Shown: positions 1-8,753, numbered from the stretch's first letter. The stretch is 64,000 bases of DNA from DASSQJ01 sp963773655 (GCA_963773655.1 CAVZBX010000007.1:1-64000); one strand, 5' to 3'. Notes: generated by a model from the sequence alone, not told the origin. Numbers and translations: made by a program.

Positions 1-1
1 G

Positions 2-292
2 GCGCTGGCGCCGGGGTCACCGTTGCTCGCGCTCGACACCGCCGCGGTCGGGCGGCTGGAGCGCGCCGGACTGCGGTACGCGGGCCTCAGCCACTCCGTC
101 GCCGACGTCACCACCGTGTCGGCCACCCCGTCGACCGCCGTGCTGCGCGCCCGGCTCGGCACCGGCCGCTACGAGGTCGTGGGGTCGGGGCGCCCGCGGG
201 TGCGTGCCGCGACGGCCGCGCGTGAGGTGCTCGTCGACCTCGAGTGGACCGACGGCGGCTGGCGCCTGGCGGGCGTCCGGTCGGCCCCCTGA
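2..292 (+). CDS. C-terminal part of an unidentified protein
   Basis: The reading frame is open from the left edge of the window and ends at TGA 290-292, so the start lies outside. About 96 residues are visible. The internal ATG-like starts are probably not the true start, because the frame stays open upstream. The tail alternates short strands and ends in a W-T-D-G-G-W-R-L-x-G-V pattern, which resembles the last strands of NTF2-like or Mce-associated secreted proteins; this is only an impression. No catalytic motif is visible. It converges on the TIGR01777 gene, with a GC-rich palindromic spacer between them. Function is unknown. Confidence 0.55.
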   Translation, partial: ALAPGSPLLALDTAAVGRLERAGLRYAGLSHSVADVTTVSATPSTAVLRARLGTGRYEVVGSGRPRVRAATAAREVLVDLEWTDGGWRLAGVRSAP

Positions 293-313
293 CCGGGCCC
301 GGGGCCCGGCCCG

Positions 314-1264
314 TCAGCCGACGAGCCAGCGGACGGCGGTGTCGAGGTCACCGTGCTCGTGGACGAAGCCACTGCGCTCGAGCACGTCGCCGACGACCCG
401 CTGGCTGCCGAGGATGTCGCTGGCGAACTCACCGAGAGCGACGTGCAGCGCGAACCCGGGCACGGGAAGGACCGAGGGACGGTGGAGGGCGGCGCCGAGC
501 GCCTTCGCGACCTGCTTCTGGCGGGTGGGCTCCGGCCCGACGAGGTTCACCGGGCCCGTGAGCTCCGGGTGGTCCAGGAGGTGGAGGAGCGCGCGGACCT
601 CGTCGGCGAGGGTGATCCACGGCCAGAACTGCCTGCCGGACCCGAGCGGTCCGGCGAGCCCCAGCCGGGCCGCGCGCAGCAGCGGGCCGGCGGCCCCGCC
701 GTCGGTGGCCACGAGCATCCCCGACCGGTCCAGCCGCAGCAGCCACCCCGAGGGGTCCTCGAGCGGTGCCAGGACCAGGCCGGTGCGGGCGTACGCCACC
801 GGTGCCCCGGCCGCGACCGCGGGCGCGGCCGCGGCCTCCCACGCCTGCACGACGTCGGCGAGGAAGCCCTGCCCGGGTGCGCTGTCCTCGGTGAGGTGCT
901 CCTCGCCGCGGTCGCCGTAGAAGCCCACCGCCGAGCCGCTGACCAGCCGCACGGGCCGGCCGCTGGCGGCGACGGCGGTGGCGACGGCATGGGTGGAGTC
1001 GGTGCGCGAGGTGAGGACCACCCGCTTGTACGACGGCGTCCAGCGGTGGTCGCCCACCCCCGCGCCGGCCAGGTTGACGACCGCGTCGACGCCGTCGAGG
1101 ACCGCGGGGTCGAGGTACCGGCTGGACGGGTCCCACTGCACCTCGTCCTCCGTGCGCGCGGGGCGACGCACGAGGCGGACCACCTCGTCGCCGCGCCCGC
1201 GGAGCGCGGCGACGAGGGCGGAGCCGATCAGACCGGACGAGCCGGTCAGGGCGACGGTGGCCAC
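314..1264 (-). CDS. TIGR01777 family NAD(P)-dependent epimerase/SDR protein
   Basis: A 316-residue atypical short-chain dehydrogenase of the TIGR01777/YfcH type. The N-terminal Rossmann motif T-G-S-S-G-L-I-G (about residues 7-14) binds NAD(P), and the C-terminal third matches the DUF1731 portion of the family. The substrate is unknown for the family. The GTG start at 1264 lies three bases after the sucB TGA, so it is probably the second gene of a sucB transcript. M. tuberculosis has the same pairing (Rv2215 dlaT/Rv2216, from memory). Length and motifs look intact. Confidence 0.85.
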   Translation of the reverse strand: MATVALTGSSGLIGSALVAALRGRGDEVVRLVRRPARTEDEVQWDPSSRYLDPAVLDGVDAVVNLAGAGVGDHRWTPSYKRVVLTSRTDSTHAVATAVAASGRPVRLVSGSAVGFYGDRGEEHLTEDSAPGQGFLADVVQAWEAAAAPAVAAGAPVAYARTGLVLAPLEDPSGWLLRLDRSGMLVATDGGAAGPLLRAARLGLAGPLGSGRQFWPWITLADEVRALLHLLDHPELTGPVNLVGPEPTRQKQVAKALGAALHRPSVLPVPGFALHVALGEFASDILGSQRVVGDVLERSGFVHEHGDLDTAVRWLVG

Positions 1265-1267
1265 GCC

Positions 1268-3229
1268 TCAGAGACCGAGGTCGGCCTCGAAGGCCCCCTC
1301 CTCGAGGCGTTGCTTCATCGCCCCGAGGAAGCGGGCGGCATCGGCGCCGTCGACGATCCGGTGGTCGTAGGAGAGGGCGAGGTAGACCATCGAGCGGATC
1401 GCGAGCGTCTCGCCGCCGTCCTCGGCCGTGACGACCACCGGCCGCCGCACCACGGCGCCGGTGCCGAGGATGGCCACCTGGGGCTGGTTGATGATCGGCG
1501 TGTCGAACAGGGCCCCGCGGGAGCCGGTGTTGGTGATGGTGAAGGTGCCACCGGCGAGGTCGTCGGGGGTGATCTTGTTGCTGCGGGTGCGGTCGGCCAG
1601 GTCGGCGATGCCGCGGGCCAGGCCGGCGATGTTGAGGTCACCGGCGTTCCTGATGACCGGGACGAGCAGCCCCTTCTCGGTGTCGACGGCGATGCCGAGG
1701 TGCTCGGCGCCGTGGTAGGTGACCTCGTCGTCCTCGATGCTCGCGTTGACGTTCGGGTGCGTCTTGAGCGCCTCCACGGCGGCGAGGGCGAAGAACGGCA
1801 GGAAGCTGAGCTTGGTGCCCTCGCGCGCCTGGAAGTCGCCCTTGGCGCGGTCCCGCAGCCGGGCGATGCGGGTGACGTCGACCTCCACGACGGTCGTCAG
1901 CTGGGCCGAGACCTGCAGCGACTCGACCATCCGGCGGGCGATCGTCTTGCGCAGCCGCGTCATCGGCTGCGTGGTGCCCCGCGTGGAGGTGTCGACCTCG
2001 GCCTTCTTCGGCGGGGCGGCCGGGGCGGCGGCCGCGGGCTGGGCGGCGGCCGGCTGCTCCTTCGGGGTCTCGGCCTGCTTGCGGGCCTCGGCCGCGGCCA
2101 GCACGTCCTGCTTGCGGATGCGGCCACCGATGCCGGTGCCCTCGACGTCGGCGAGGTCGAGCCCGTGGTCGGCCGCGAGCTTGCGGACCAGGGGGGTGAC
2201 GTAGGCGGAGGCGTCGGAGTCGGGCTCGCGCCGGGTGGGCGCCGTGGAGCCGCTGCTCGGCGCCGGTGCGCCGTCGGCCTGGGCGGCCGCCTCGTCGGGC
2301 GTCGCCTGGGCCGGCGCCTCCTCCGCGGGGGCCTGCTCCTGCTGCCGGTCGGTTGCCTCCTGCTCCGGCTGCTCCTGCTCCGCAGCGCTCTCCTGCGGTT
2401 CCTCCTGCTGTGCAGGGGCCTGCTCCTGCGCCTGTTCCTGCGGCTGTTCCGGCGCGGGCTGCTCGGCCTCGGGCTCGGCCTGCTTCTCCTCCGCAGGGGC
2501 GGACCCGCCGCCGCTTCCCCCGATGACCGCGAGGTCGGCGCCCACGGGGACGGTCTCGTCCTCCTGGGCGAGGATCTGGGTCAGCGTGCCCGCCACGGGG
2601 GACGGGATCTCGGTGTCCACCTTGTCGGTGGACACCTCGAGCAGCGGCTCGTCGACCGCGACCTCCTCACCCTCCTGCTTCAGCCAGCGGGTGATGGTGC
2701 CCTCGGTGACGGACTCGCCGAGCGCGGGCATCTGCACCCGCTCGCCGTCCCCCGAGCCGCCGCCCGAGGACGCCGCCTCGTCGCCGGACGTGCCGGACTG
2801 CTCCTGTCCACCGTCGCCCCGGTCGCCCTCGCCCTGGGGCTCCGCCGGCTCCTGGCCGCCCTCGTCGCCCGCCTCCGCCACGGCCTCCCGGTCGGCGGGG
2901 TCCTGCACCTCGTCGGACGGGCCGTCACCGGAGTCCCGGGACTGCTCCTCGCCCGCCGAGTCGTCGGCGGAGCCGCCACCGTCGGACGGCGCGCCGTCGC
3001 CGATGACCGCCAGGTCGGCGCCGACGGGGACGGTGTCGTCCTCCTCGACGAGGATCTCCTGCAGGGTGCCGGCGACCGGGGAGGGGATCTCGGTGTCGAC
3101 CTTGTCGGTGGAGACCTCGAGGAGCGGCTCGTCGACCTCCACCGCGTCGCCGACGCCCTTGAGCCACCGCGTGACCGTCCCCTCGGTGACGGACTCGCCG
3201 AGTGCGGGCATCTGTACGCGTTCTGACAT
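1268..3229 (-). CDS. sucB: Dihydrolipoyllysine acyltransferase (E2) of 2-oxoacid dehydrogenase, two lipoyl domains
   Basis: The E2 core of the 2-oxoglutarate/pyruvate dehydrogenase complex; it moves acyl groups from E1 to CoA on swinging lipoyl arms. Two almost identical lipoyl domains (about residues 2-77 and 163-237) each carry the D-K-V-D-T motif, with the lipoylated lysines near K43 and K203. A peripheral-subunit-binding domain follows at about 337-380. The catalytic acyltransferase domain ends with the Y-D-H-R-I-V-D-G active-site motif. The linkers are extreme: the first is Gly/Ser/Asp-rich, the second is almost entirely Glu, Gln, Pro and Ala. The RBS GAAGGAGA precedes ATG 3229. In mycobacteria this E2 (DlaT) serves pyruvate dehydrogenase, so the substrate assignment (sucB or aceF) is uncertain. 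Confidence 0.93.
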   Translation of the reverse strand: MSERVQMPALGESVTEGTVTRWLKGVGDAVEVDEPLLEVSTDKVDTEIPSPVAGTLQEILVEEDDTVPVGADLAVIGDGAPSDGGGSADDSAGEEQSRDSGDGPSDEVQDPADREAVAEAGDEGGQEPAEPQGEGDRGDGGQEQSGTSGDEAASSGGGSGDGERVQMPALGESVTEGTITRWLKQEGEEVAVDEPLLEVSTDKVDTEIPSPVAGTLTQILAQEDETVPVGADLAVIGGSGGGSAPAEEKQAEPEAEQPAPEQPQEQAQEQAPAQQEEPQESAAEQEQPEQEATDRQQEQAPAEEAPAQATPDEAAAQADGAPAPSSGSTAPTRREPDSDASAYVTPLVRKLAADHGLDLADVEGTGIGGRIRKQDVLAAAEARKQAETPKEQPAAAQPAAAAPAAPPKKAEVDTSTRGTTQPMTRLRKTIARRMVESLQVSAQLTTVVEVDVTRIARLRDRAKGDFQAREGTKLSFLPFFALAAVEALKTHPNVNASIEDDEVTYHGAEHLGIAVDTEKGLLVPVIRNAGDLNIAGLARGIADLADRTRSNKITPDDLAGGTFTITNTGSRGALFDTPIINQPQVAILGTGAVVRRPVVVTAEDGGETLAIRSMVYLALSYDHRIVDGADAARFLGAMKQRLEEGAFEADLGL

Positions 3230-3265
3230 CAGGACAGCTCTCCTTCGTGGGCAGTGGCGGACATC

Positions 3266-3271
3266 ACTCTA
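3266..3271 (-). promoter_or_regulatory. Putative -10 element of sucB
   Basis: TAGAGT on the minus strand, about 37 bases before ATG 3229. It implies a leader of roughly 30 bases that carries the GAAGGAGA ribosome binding site. It lies just past the lpdA stop codon, so sucB can be transcribed independently of lpdA. Confidence 0.45.
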
Positions 3272-3289
3272 GTTGTGGCCGAGCACCCG

Positions 3290-4672
3290 TCACTCGTGGG
3301 CGTGCAGCGGTTTGCCCGCGAGGGCCAGGTGGGCCTCGCCGAGGGCCTCGTTCTGGGTCGGGTGCGCGTGGACGAGCGCGGCGACCTCGTCGGCGTGGGC
3401 CTCCCAGCCCACGACGAGCTGGGCCTCGCCGACCTGCTCGCCCATCCGGGCCCCGACCATGTGGACGCCGAGCACCGGTCCGTCCTCGAGGGCGACGAGC
3501 TTGACGAAGCCCTGGGTGCCGAGGATCTGCGACCTGCCGTTGCCGCCGAGGTTGTAGGAGAGGGTGCGCACGGCCTCGCCGTGCACCTCGCGGGCCTGCT
3601 GCTCGGTGAGGCCGACCGAGGCCACCTCGGGGTCGGAGTAGGTGACCCGGGGGATGCCGGAGTCGACCACGGGGGCCGGGTCGAGCCCGGCGAGGTCCTC
3701 GGCGACGAAGATGCCCTGGGCGAAGCCGCGGTGGGCGAGCTGCAGGCCAGGGACGATGTCGCCGACCGCGCGGACGCCGTCGACGGTGGTGCGGCAGCGC
3801 TCGTCGACGAGCAGGTACCCCCGCTCCATCGCGATGCCGGCCTCCTCGTACCCCAGCCCCGCCGTCACCGGGCCGCGGCCGACGGCGACGAGCAGCAGGT
3901 CGGCGGTGAGCTCCTCGCCGTCCTCGAGCGTGACCGTCACCTCGCCGTCGGTCTGCGTGGCCGCCGCGAACCGGGCGTCGGTGCGTACCGCGATGCCGCG
4001 CTTGCGGAACGCCCGCTGGAGCGCGGCGCTGGACGCGGGGTCCTCCCCGGCGACGAGCCGGGGGAGCGCCTCGACGACGGTGACCTCGGCGCCGAAGGAG
4101 CGGAAGACGGAGGCGAACTCGACGCCGATGACGCCGCCGCCCAGCACGACCACCCGGTCGGGCACCTCGGTGAGCGCGAGCGCACCGTCACTGGTGACGA
4201 CGCGGCCGCCCAGCTCCAGGCCCGGGAGGGTCCGCGCCGATGAGCCGGTGGCGAGCACGACGTGCCGCCCGACGAGCCGGCGGTCGCCCACCACGACGGT
4301 CCGGGGTCCGTCGAGCCGGCCCTCGCCCTCGACGTACTCCACCTGACGGCCGCGGACCAGCCCCTGCAGCCCCTTGTACAGGCGGGCGACCACGCCCTCG
4401 CGGTAGGTGGTGACCGCCGGCAGGTCGATGCCCTCGAGCGTGGCCCGCACGCCGAACCGCGCGGAGTCGCGGGCGGCGTCGGCCACCTCGGCGGCGTGGA
4501 GCAGCGCCTTGGTGGGGATGCAGCCGCGGTGCAGGCAGGTGCCCCCCAGCAGGTCCTTCTCGACCAGGGCCACGGAGAGCCCGAGCTCGGCGGCGCGCAG
4601 CGCGCAGGCGTAGCCGCCGCTGCCTCCCCCGAGGACGACGACGTCATGGGTGGTCTCGGCATCGGCCGGCAT
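3290..4672 (-). CDS. lpdA: Dihydrolipoyl dehydrogenase (E3)
   Basis: Flavoprotein disulfide reductase that reoxidises dihydrolipoyl groups on E2 and passes electrons to NAD+. Visible motifs are the N-terminal FAD site G-G-G-S-G-G-Y near residues 15-21, the redox-active disulfide in G-G-T-C-L-H-R-G-C-I-P-T-K, a second NAD-binding G-G-G-V-I-G-V-E, and the C-terminal dimer-interface motif H-A-H-P-T with its catalytic histidine. The frame opens further upstream to 4780, but ATG 4672 follows a GGAG site by nine bases and gives a normal 460-residue enzyme. It lies directly upstream of the E2 gene and encodes the complex's shared E3. Confidence 0.95.
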   Translation of the reverse strand: MPADAETTHDVVVLGGGSGGYACALRAAELGLSVALVEKDLLGGTCLHRGCIPTKALLHAAEVADAARDSARFGVRATLEGIDLPAVTTYREGVVARLYKGLQGLVRGRQVEYVEGEGRLDGPRTVVVGDRRLVGRHVVLATGSSARTLPGLELGGRVVTSDGALALTEVPDRVVVLGGGVIGVEFASVFRSFGAEVTVVEALPRLVAGEDPASSAALQRAFRKRGIAVRTDARFAAATQTDGEVTVTLEDGEELTADLLLVAVGRGPVTAGLGYEEAGIAMERGYLLVDERCRTTVDGVRAVGDIVPGLQLAHRGFAQGIFVAEDLAGLDPAPVVDSGIPRVTYSDPEVASVGLTEQQAREVHGEAVRTLSYNLGGNGRSQILGTQGFVKLVALEDGPVLGVHMVGARMGEQVGEAQLVVGWEAHADEVAALVHAHPTQNEALGEAHLALAGKPLHAHE

Positions 4673-4824
4673 GCGGTGGAGCTCCCTCTCGCGGTGGCGG
4701 GTGGACAGGGCGCCCCGACGGGTGGTGGTCGTCGCGGGCGCTGCCCTGCATCTTGTCACCACGGAACGCCCCGGCGACACCGCCGCCCGCAGGGGCCGCG
4801 ACGCCGACCGCCTATCGTTGGCGC
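4673..4824. other. Divergent promoter region lpdA / 4825 gene
   Basis: The 152 bases between the lpdA start and the small gene at 4825. It holds the lpdA ribosome binding site and the -10 of the rightward gene at 4813-4818. Nothing else is recognisable. Confidence 0.4.
4813..4818 (+). promoter_or_regulatory. -10 element, leaderless start
   Basis: TATCGT ends six bases before ATG 4825, so the transcript would begin at or next to the start codon. It favours ATG 4825 over the GTG further upstream. Confidence 0.55.
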
Positions 4825-5148
4825 ATGGCCTGGTGGAGACGCGCGCGCCGGCGCACGGGTGCCGGCGGCGGCAGCGACCTGTCGACGGTGCAGGCCCACC
4901 TCGCCGACTTCGTGGCGAGCCGCCGCGGGGTCGAGGCGTACGTCGAGCCCGCCACCCATGTCACCTCGACCACGGTCGTCCTCATCGCCCACGACGGCGA
5001 GTGGACGCGCCGGGCGCTGCCGGACCGGCCCCGTGCCTTCGAGACCGCCCGCGCGCTCGGCGTGCCCGTGTACGACGTCAACCAGACCGGCTACCCCGCA
5101 CGGATGCGCGAGTGGACGGCGCGTCAGCGCCGCGACGGGCGGGCCTGA
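4825..5148 (+). CDS. Small conserved actinobacterial protein of unknown function
   Basis: A 107-residue protein with a basic N-terminus (W-W-R-R-A-R-R-R) followed by a compact alpha/beta region. A V-E-P-A-T-H-V-T segment and a D-G-E-W-T-R-R stretch suggest a folded domain. I do not recognise the family. It has a proposed leaderless promoter and stands between lpdA (divergent) and pepA (convergent). No membrane segment or catalytic motif is evident. Codon usage matches the neighbouring genes, so it is probably a real gene. Confidence 0.7.
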   Translation: MAWWRRARRRTGAGGGSDLSTVQAHLADFVASRRGVEAYVEPATHVTSTTVVLIAHDGEWTRRALPDRPRAFETARALGVPVYDVNQTGYPARMREWTARQRRDGRA

Positions 5149-5182
5149 CCGGCCCGGTCCGTGGGGGTGGGGGCGGTGGGGC

Positions 5183-6721
5183 TCAGCCGGCCGCGTGCCC
5201 CTCGACGAGGGCCACGAGGGTCGACACGCCGTAGCCGGTGCCACCCTTCGGCGTGACGCCGTGCGGGGCCCTGGTGTTGAACGACGGGCCCGCGATGTCG
5301 AGGTGCGCCCAGGGGATCCCCTCGCCGACGAACTCCCGGAGGAACAGGCCGGCGGTGAGCATGCCGCCGTCGCGGTCGCCCTTGTGGGCGAGGTCGGCCG
5401 CCGGGGTCTCGAGCTTGGCGCGCAGCGCCTCGGGCAGCGGCATCGGCCAGGCGTCCTCGCCGGCGGCGTCGGCGGCGGCCAGGACCGAGGCGCGGAAGCC
5501 GTCGTCGTTGCCCATGACGGCGGCGATCTCCCCGCCGAGCGCGACCACCTGGGCGCCGGTGAGGGTCGCGATGTCGACGATCCAGTCGGGGTTCTTCTCG
5601 CCGGCGAGGCAGATGCCGTCGCCGAGCACCATCCGGCCCTCGGCGTCGGTGTCGAGGATCTCGACGCTGGTTCCGTCGCGCATGACGACGACGTCGCTCG
5701 GGCGCTGCGCGGTCCCGCTCGGCATGTTCTCGGCGAGGCAGAGGTAGCCGGTGACCGCGACGGGCAGGTCGAGCTCGGCGGCGGCCAGGACCGCCCCGGC
5801 GACCGCGGCCGCGCCCGCCATGTCGCTCTTCATCGTCACCATGCCGGCGGTCGGCTTGATGTTGAGGCCGCCGCTGTCGAAGGTGATGCCCTTGCCGACG
5901 AGCGCGACCGACGCCCGCGGGCCGGTGGGGGCCCACGACATCGTGACGATCCGCGGCGGGTGCACCGAGCCCTGTCCGACGCCGACGATGCCGCCGAAGC
6001 CGCCCTTGGCGAGGGCCTTGTCGTCGAGGACGGAGACGGTGACCTTGGCGCTCGACGCGGAGGCGCGCTTCTTCACGGCCTCGGCGAAGGACTGGGGGAA
6101 GAGCAGGTTGGGCGGGGTGTTGACGAGGTCGCGGGCCCAGTCGCGGGCCCTGCCGACGACCTCGGCCCGCCGCACCGCGTCCCGGACGGCCTTGCCCTGG
6201 CCGGCGCCGGAGACGACGGTGATGCGCGGCCCCCCGGACGGCGCCTTCCCCGTGCCGCCGCGCCGGCCGATGCGGCCCGACTCGCGCAGCGGGGCCGCCT
6301 TGTCGTAGAGGTAGCAGCCGGCCCAGGCCCCGTCGGCGACCGCGCCGACGCGCTCGGCGTCGGGGCAGGGCAGGGCGACGCCGACGCTCTTCTTGCCGCG
6401 GACGGCGCGCAGGGCGGCACCGGCGGCGCGGCGGAGCACCCCGGCGTCGAAGGAGGTGGTGCGGGTGGTGGCGGGGCCGAGGCCGGTGACCACGACCGAG
6501 GTGGCCTTGACCCCCGGCACGGCGACGACCCGCTGCACGTCGTCGGGCTTCCCGGTGGCCTCGAGGTCGCTCAGCACGGCCTGGAGGTGCACCACCGCCT
6601 TGCGGGGGAGCCCGTGCCCGGCGGCGAGGTCGGCGCCCGCGTCGGTGTGGACCGACCCGACGACGAGGGTGTCCACGGCGAGGTCGGCGGGGGTCCGGGT
6701 CGTCAGCGTCAACGCGGTCAT
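5183..6721 (-). CDS. pepA: Leucyl aminopeptidase (M17 family)
   Basis: Cytosolic di-metal aminopeptidase that removes N-terminal residues from peptides. The M17 metal and catalytic signatures are present: V-G-K-G-I-T-F-D-S-G-G-L, the K-S-D-M-A-G-A segment, and D-T-D-A-E-G-R-M-V-L-G-D. The length of 512 residues is normal. The frame extends three codons to a GTG at 6730, but ATG 6721 sits seven bases after a TAGGGT -10 box, and the longer start would overlap that box. It is divergent from gcvT and corresponds to mycobacterial pepB (Rv2213). Confidence 0.93.
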   Translation of the reverse strand: MTALTLTTRTPADLAVDTLVVGSVHTDAGADLAAGHGLPRKAVVHLQAVLSDLEATGKPDDVQRVVAVPGVKATSVVVTGLGPATTRTTSFDAGVLRRAAGAALRAVRGKKSVGVALPCPDAERVGAVADGAWAGCYLYDKAAPLRESGRIGRRGGTGKAPSGGPRITVVSGAGQGKAVRDAVRRAEVVGRARDWARDLVNTPPNLLFPQSFAEAVKKRASASSAKVTVSVLDDKALAKGGFGGIVGVGQGSVHPPRIVTMSWAPTGPRASVALVGKGITFDSGGLNIKPTAGMVTMKSDMAGAAAVAGAVLAAAELDLPVAVTGYLCLAENMPSGTAQRPSDVVVMRDGTSVEILDTDAEGRMVLGDGICLAGEKNPDWIVDIATLTGAQVVALGGEIAAVMGNDDGFRASVLAAADAAGEDAWPMPLPEALRAKLETPAADLAHKGDRDGGMLTAGLFLREFVGEGIPWAHLDIAGPSFNTRAPHGVTPKGGTGYGVSTLVALVEGHAAG

Positions 6722-6728
6722 GGGGCGC

Positions 6729-6734
6729 ACCCTA
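6729..6734 (-). promoter_or_regulatory. -10 element of pepA, leaderless start
   Basis: TAGGGT on the minus strand ends seven bases before ATG 6721. It sits back to back with the gcvT -10 at 6765-6770 in a short divergent promoter region. Confidence 0.6.
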
Positions 6735-6764
6735 CCGAGCGGGGCGGGCGTGCCCGGCGGGCGG

Positions 6765-6770
6765 TAACGT
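6765..6770 (+). promoter_or_regulatory. -10 element of gcvT, leaderless start
   Basis: TAACGT ends seven bases before ATG 6778, with no Shine-Dalgarno sequence. It selects ATG 6778 over the GTG at 6769. Confidence 0.6.
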
Positions 6771-6777
6771 GCCCACC

Positions 6778-7881
6778 ATGACCGACCTGCTGCGCTCCCC
6801 GCTGCACGACCGCCACGTGGCCCTCGGCGCGAAGATGGCCGACTTCGGCGGGTGGTCGATGCCGATCGAGTACCCCGGCGGCGGGGTGGTGGCCGAGCAC
6901 ACCGCCGTCCGCGAGCGGGTCGGCCTCTTCGACGTCTCGCACCTGGGCAAGGCGCGGGTCTCCGGGCCGGGGGCCGCCGCGTTCGTCAACGCCTGCCTCA
7001 CCAACGACCTGCGCCGCATCGGTCCCGGCCAGGCCCAGTACACGATGTGCTGCACCGAGAGCGGCGGGGTCGTCGACGACCTCATCCAGTACCTCCGCTC
7101 GGACGACGACGTGTTCCTCGTCCCCAACGCCGCCAACACGGCCGCGGTCGTGCGGATGCTCGCCGAGGCCGCCCCGGCGGGCGTCACGGTGGAGGACCTG
7201 CACCACCACTACGGGGTGATCGCGGTCCAGGGCCCGCGCTCCGACGAGGTGCTGCGCTCCCTCGGCCTGCCGGTCGACCACGCGTACATGAGCTTCGTCG
7301 AGGCCGAGTGGGAGGGGCAGCCGGTCATCGTGTGCCGCACCGGCTACACCGGCGAGCGGGGCTACGAGGTCGTGCCGGCGTGGGACGCCGCCGGCTCGCT
7401 CTGGGACGCCCTCGCCGACGCCGTCGACCGGGAGGGCGGCCTGCCCGCCGGCCTCGGCGCCCGCGACACCCTCCGCACCGAGATGGGCTACCCGCTGCAC
7501 GGCAACGACCTGTCCACCGAGATCACGCCGGTCATGGCCGGGGCCGCCTGGGCGGTCGGCTGGGACAAGGAGGCCTTCTGGGGCAAGGAGGCGCTCACGG
7601 CCGAGCGGGCCGCCAAGTCGGGCCGGCTGCTGCGCGGGCTGGTCGTCACCGGCCGCGGCATCCCCCGGTCGCACTGCGAGGTCCGCGACGCCGCCGGCAG
7701 CACCGTCGGCGAGGTCACCTCGGGCACCTTCTCGCCCACCCGTCGTCAGGGCATCGCCCTCGCCCTGCTCGACCGGGCGGTGACCCTCGGCGACGACGTC
7801 GTCATCGACGTCCGGGGCCGCGAGCTCGCCGCCACGGTCACCAAGCCCCCGTTCGTCGAGGCGGGGGTGCGGTCGTCGTGA
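6778..7881 (+). CDS. gcvT: Glycine cleavage system aminomethyltransferase (T protein)
   Basis: The T protein takes the aminomethyl group from lipoylated H protein and makes methylene-tetrahydrofolate and ammonia. The 367-residue protein shows the family N-terminus (L-H-D-R-H-V-A-L-G-A-K-M-A-D-F-G-G-W-S-M-P), the F-D-V-S-H-L-G segment, the folate-site G-Y-T-G-E-R-G-Y-E and the C-terminal V-T-S-G-T-F-S-P-T region. The other glycine cleavage genes (gcvH, gcvP) are not in the window. Its TGA overlaps the next gene's GTG (GTGA), so the two are translationally coupled. Confidence 0.94.
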   Translation: MTDLLRSPLHDRHVALGAKMADFGGWSMPIEYPGGGVVAEHTAVRERVGLFDVSHLGKARVSGPGAAAFVNACLTNDLRRIGPGQAQYTMCCTESGGVVDDLIQYLRSDDDVFLVPNAANTAAVVRMLAEAAPAGVTVEDLHHHYGVIAVQGPRSDEVLRSLGLPVDHAYMSFVEAEWEGQPVIVCRTGYTGERGYEVVPAWDAAGSLWDALADAVDREGGLPAGLGARDTLRTEMGYPLHGNDLSTEITPVMAGAAWAVGWDKEAFWGKEALTAERAAKSGRLLRGLVVTGRGIPRSHCEVRDAAGSTVGEVTSGTFSPTRRQGIALALLDRAVTLGDDVVIDVRGRELAATVTKPPFVEAGVRSS

Positions 7882-8093
7882 GCGAGCGCTGGACCTGGAC
7901 CTACGCCGGCGCCGACGGGAAGCCGGTCGCCGGGGAGCCCACCACGGACGCCTCTTTCCCCACCCAGGCCGACGCCGAGAGCTGGTTCGGCGAGGTGTGG
8001 CACGACCTCGCCGACGCCGGCGTCACCGCGGTCACGCTGCACCGCGAGGGTGAGGTCGTCTACGGCCCGATGAGCCTGGACCCGGCCCCCTGA
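7878..8093 (+). CDS. Small protein coupled to gcvT, function unknown
   Basis: A 71-residue acidic protein whose GTG start overlaps the gcvT stop codon (GTGA). The sequence begins S-E-R-W-T-W-T-Y and contains aromatic and acidic segments, F-P-T-Q-A-D-A-E-S-W-F-G-E-V-W. It resembles small conserved actinobacterial proteins found next to gcvT, but I cannot name a family with certainty. No membrane segment is visible. Coupling to gcvT suggests co-expression with glycine or one-carbon metabolism; this is inference. Confidence 0.7.
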   Translation: MSERWTWTYAGADGKPVAGEPTTDASFPTQADAESWFGEVWHDLADAGVTAVTLHREGEVVYGPMSLDPAP

Positions 8094-8100
8094 GCGTGGC

Positions 8101-8676
8101 TCAGGACGGGTAGTCGCCGCGGTCCACCATCGGGCGCGGCATCCGGAAGCGCCGCAGCTGGAAGGCGCGCATCGCGACGTACATCCCGTTCCCGCGGCCG
8201 AGCTGGTCGGCGCCGAACCTCGCGACGAGCAGGCGCTTGCAGCGGCGCCACATGAGGAAGGTGTCGAGCACGGCGACGAGGATGATGCCGTACGTCGCCA
8301 TGGTCACCAGGGCCAGGACGGAGGGGATGCGCAGGAAGCTGAACGCGAGGACCACGACCATCACGGGGAGCATGAACTCGGCGAGGTTCCACCGCGCGTC
8401 GACGTAGTCACGGATGTAGCGGCGCACCGGCCCCTTGTCGCGCGGCGGCAGGTGCTTCTCGTCGCCGGTGACCATCGCCTGCCGGGTGAGCGCCAGCTGC
8501 TCGCTGCGCCGGGCCCGCTCCTGCTGGCGGGCCCGCTTGCGGTCGGCCGGGACGAGGGGCTGGCGGCGCGCGGCCTCCTGGTCGCGACGTCGCGGCGTCG
8601 GCCGGTTCTTCGCGCCCTCCCTGGGCGGGTGGGCCTCCTCCGGCGCCGGCTCCTGCGTCTTGCTGCGTCCGAACAC
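8101..8676 (-). CDS. DUF3043 membrane protein
   Basis: A 191-residue protein typical of the actinobacterial DUF3043 family. A charged N-terminal half rich in Arg, Lys, Glu and Pro (K-N-R-P-T-P-R-R) is followed by R-D-Y-V-D-A-R-W-N-L-A-E-F and two hydrophobic segments (about residues 105-125 and 130-150). It ends in a cytosolic stretch with R-P-M-V-D-R-G. Function is unknown. The M. tuberculosis counterpart (Rv2206, from memory) lies in the same neighbourhood. Start GTG 8676 is six bases downstream of a TAGCAT -10 box. Confidence 0.88.
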   Translation of the reverse strand: MFGRSKTQEPAPEEAHPPREGAKNRPTPRRRDQEAARRQPLVPADRKRARQQERARRSEQLALTRQAMVTGDEKHLPPRDKGPVRRYIRDYVDARWNLAEFMLPVMVVVLAFSFLRIPSVLALVTMATYGIILVAVLDTFLMWRRCKRLLVARFGADQLGRGNGMYVAMRAFQLRRFRMPRPMVDRGDYPS

Positions 8677-8682
8677 CCCCCC

Positions 8683-8688
8683 ATGCTA
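8683..8688 (-). promoter_or_regulatory. -10 element of the DUF3043 gene, leaderless start
   Basis: TAGCAT on the minus strand is separated from GTG 8676 by six C/G bases. No ribosome binding site is present. Confidence 0.55.
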
Positions 8689-8753
8689 GGTGGTCACCGT
8701 GGACGGCGCCGTCGAGGCCCGGGGCGGGGACCCCCGGCGCCGACCTCGGTCGG

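Noticed and set aside
353..3226. A 957-residue open frame on the plus strand opposite sucB
   Set aside because: It is the antisense shadow of a GC-rich gene; the sucB strand has two lipoyl domains, a subunit-binding domain and the catalytic motif.
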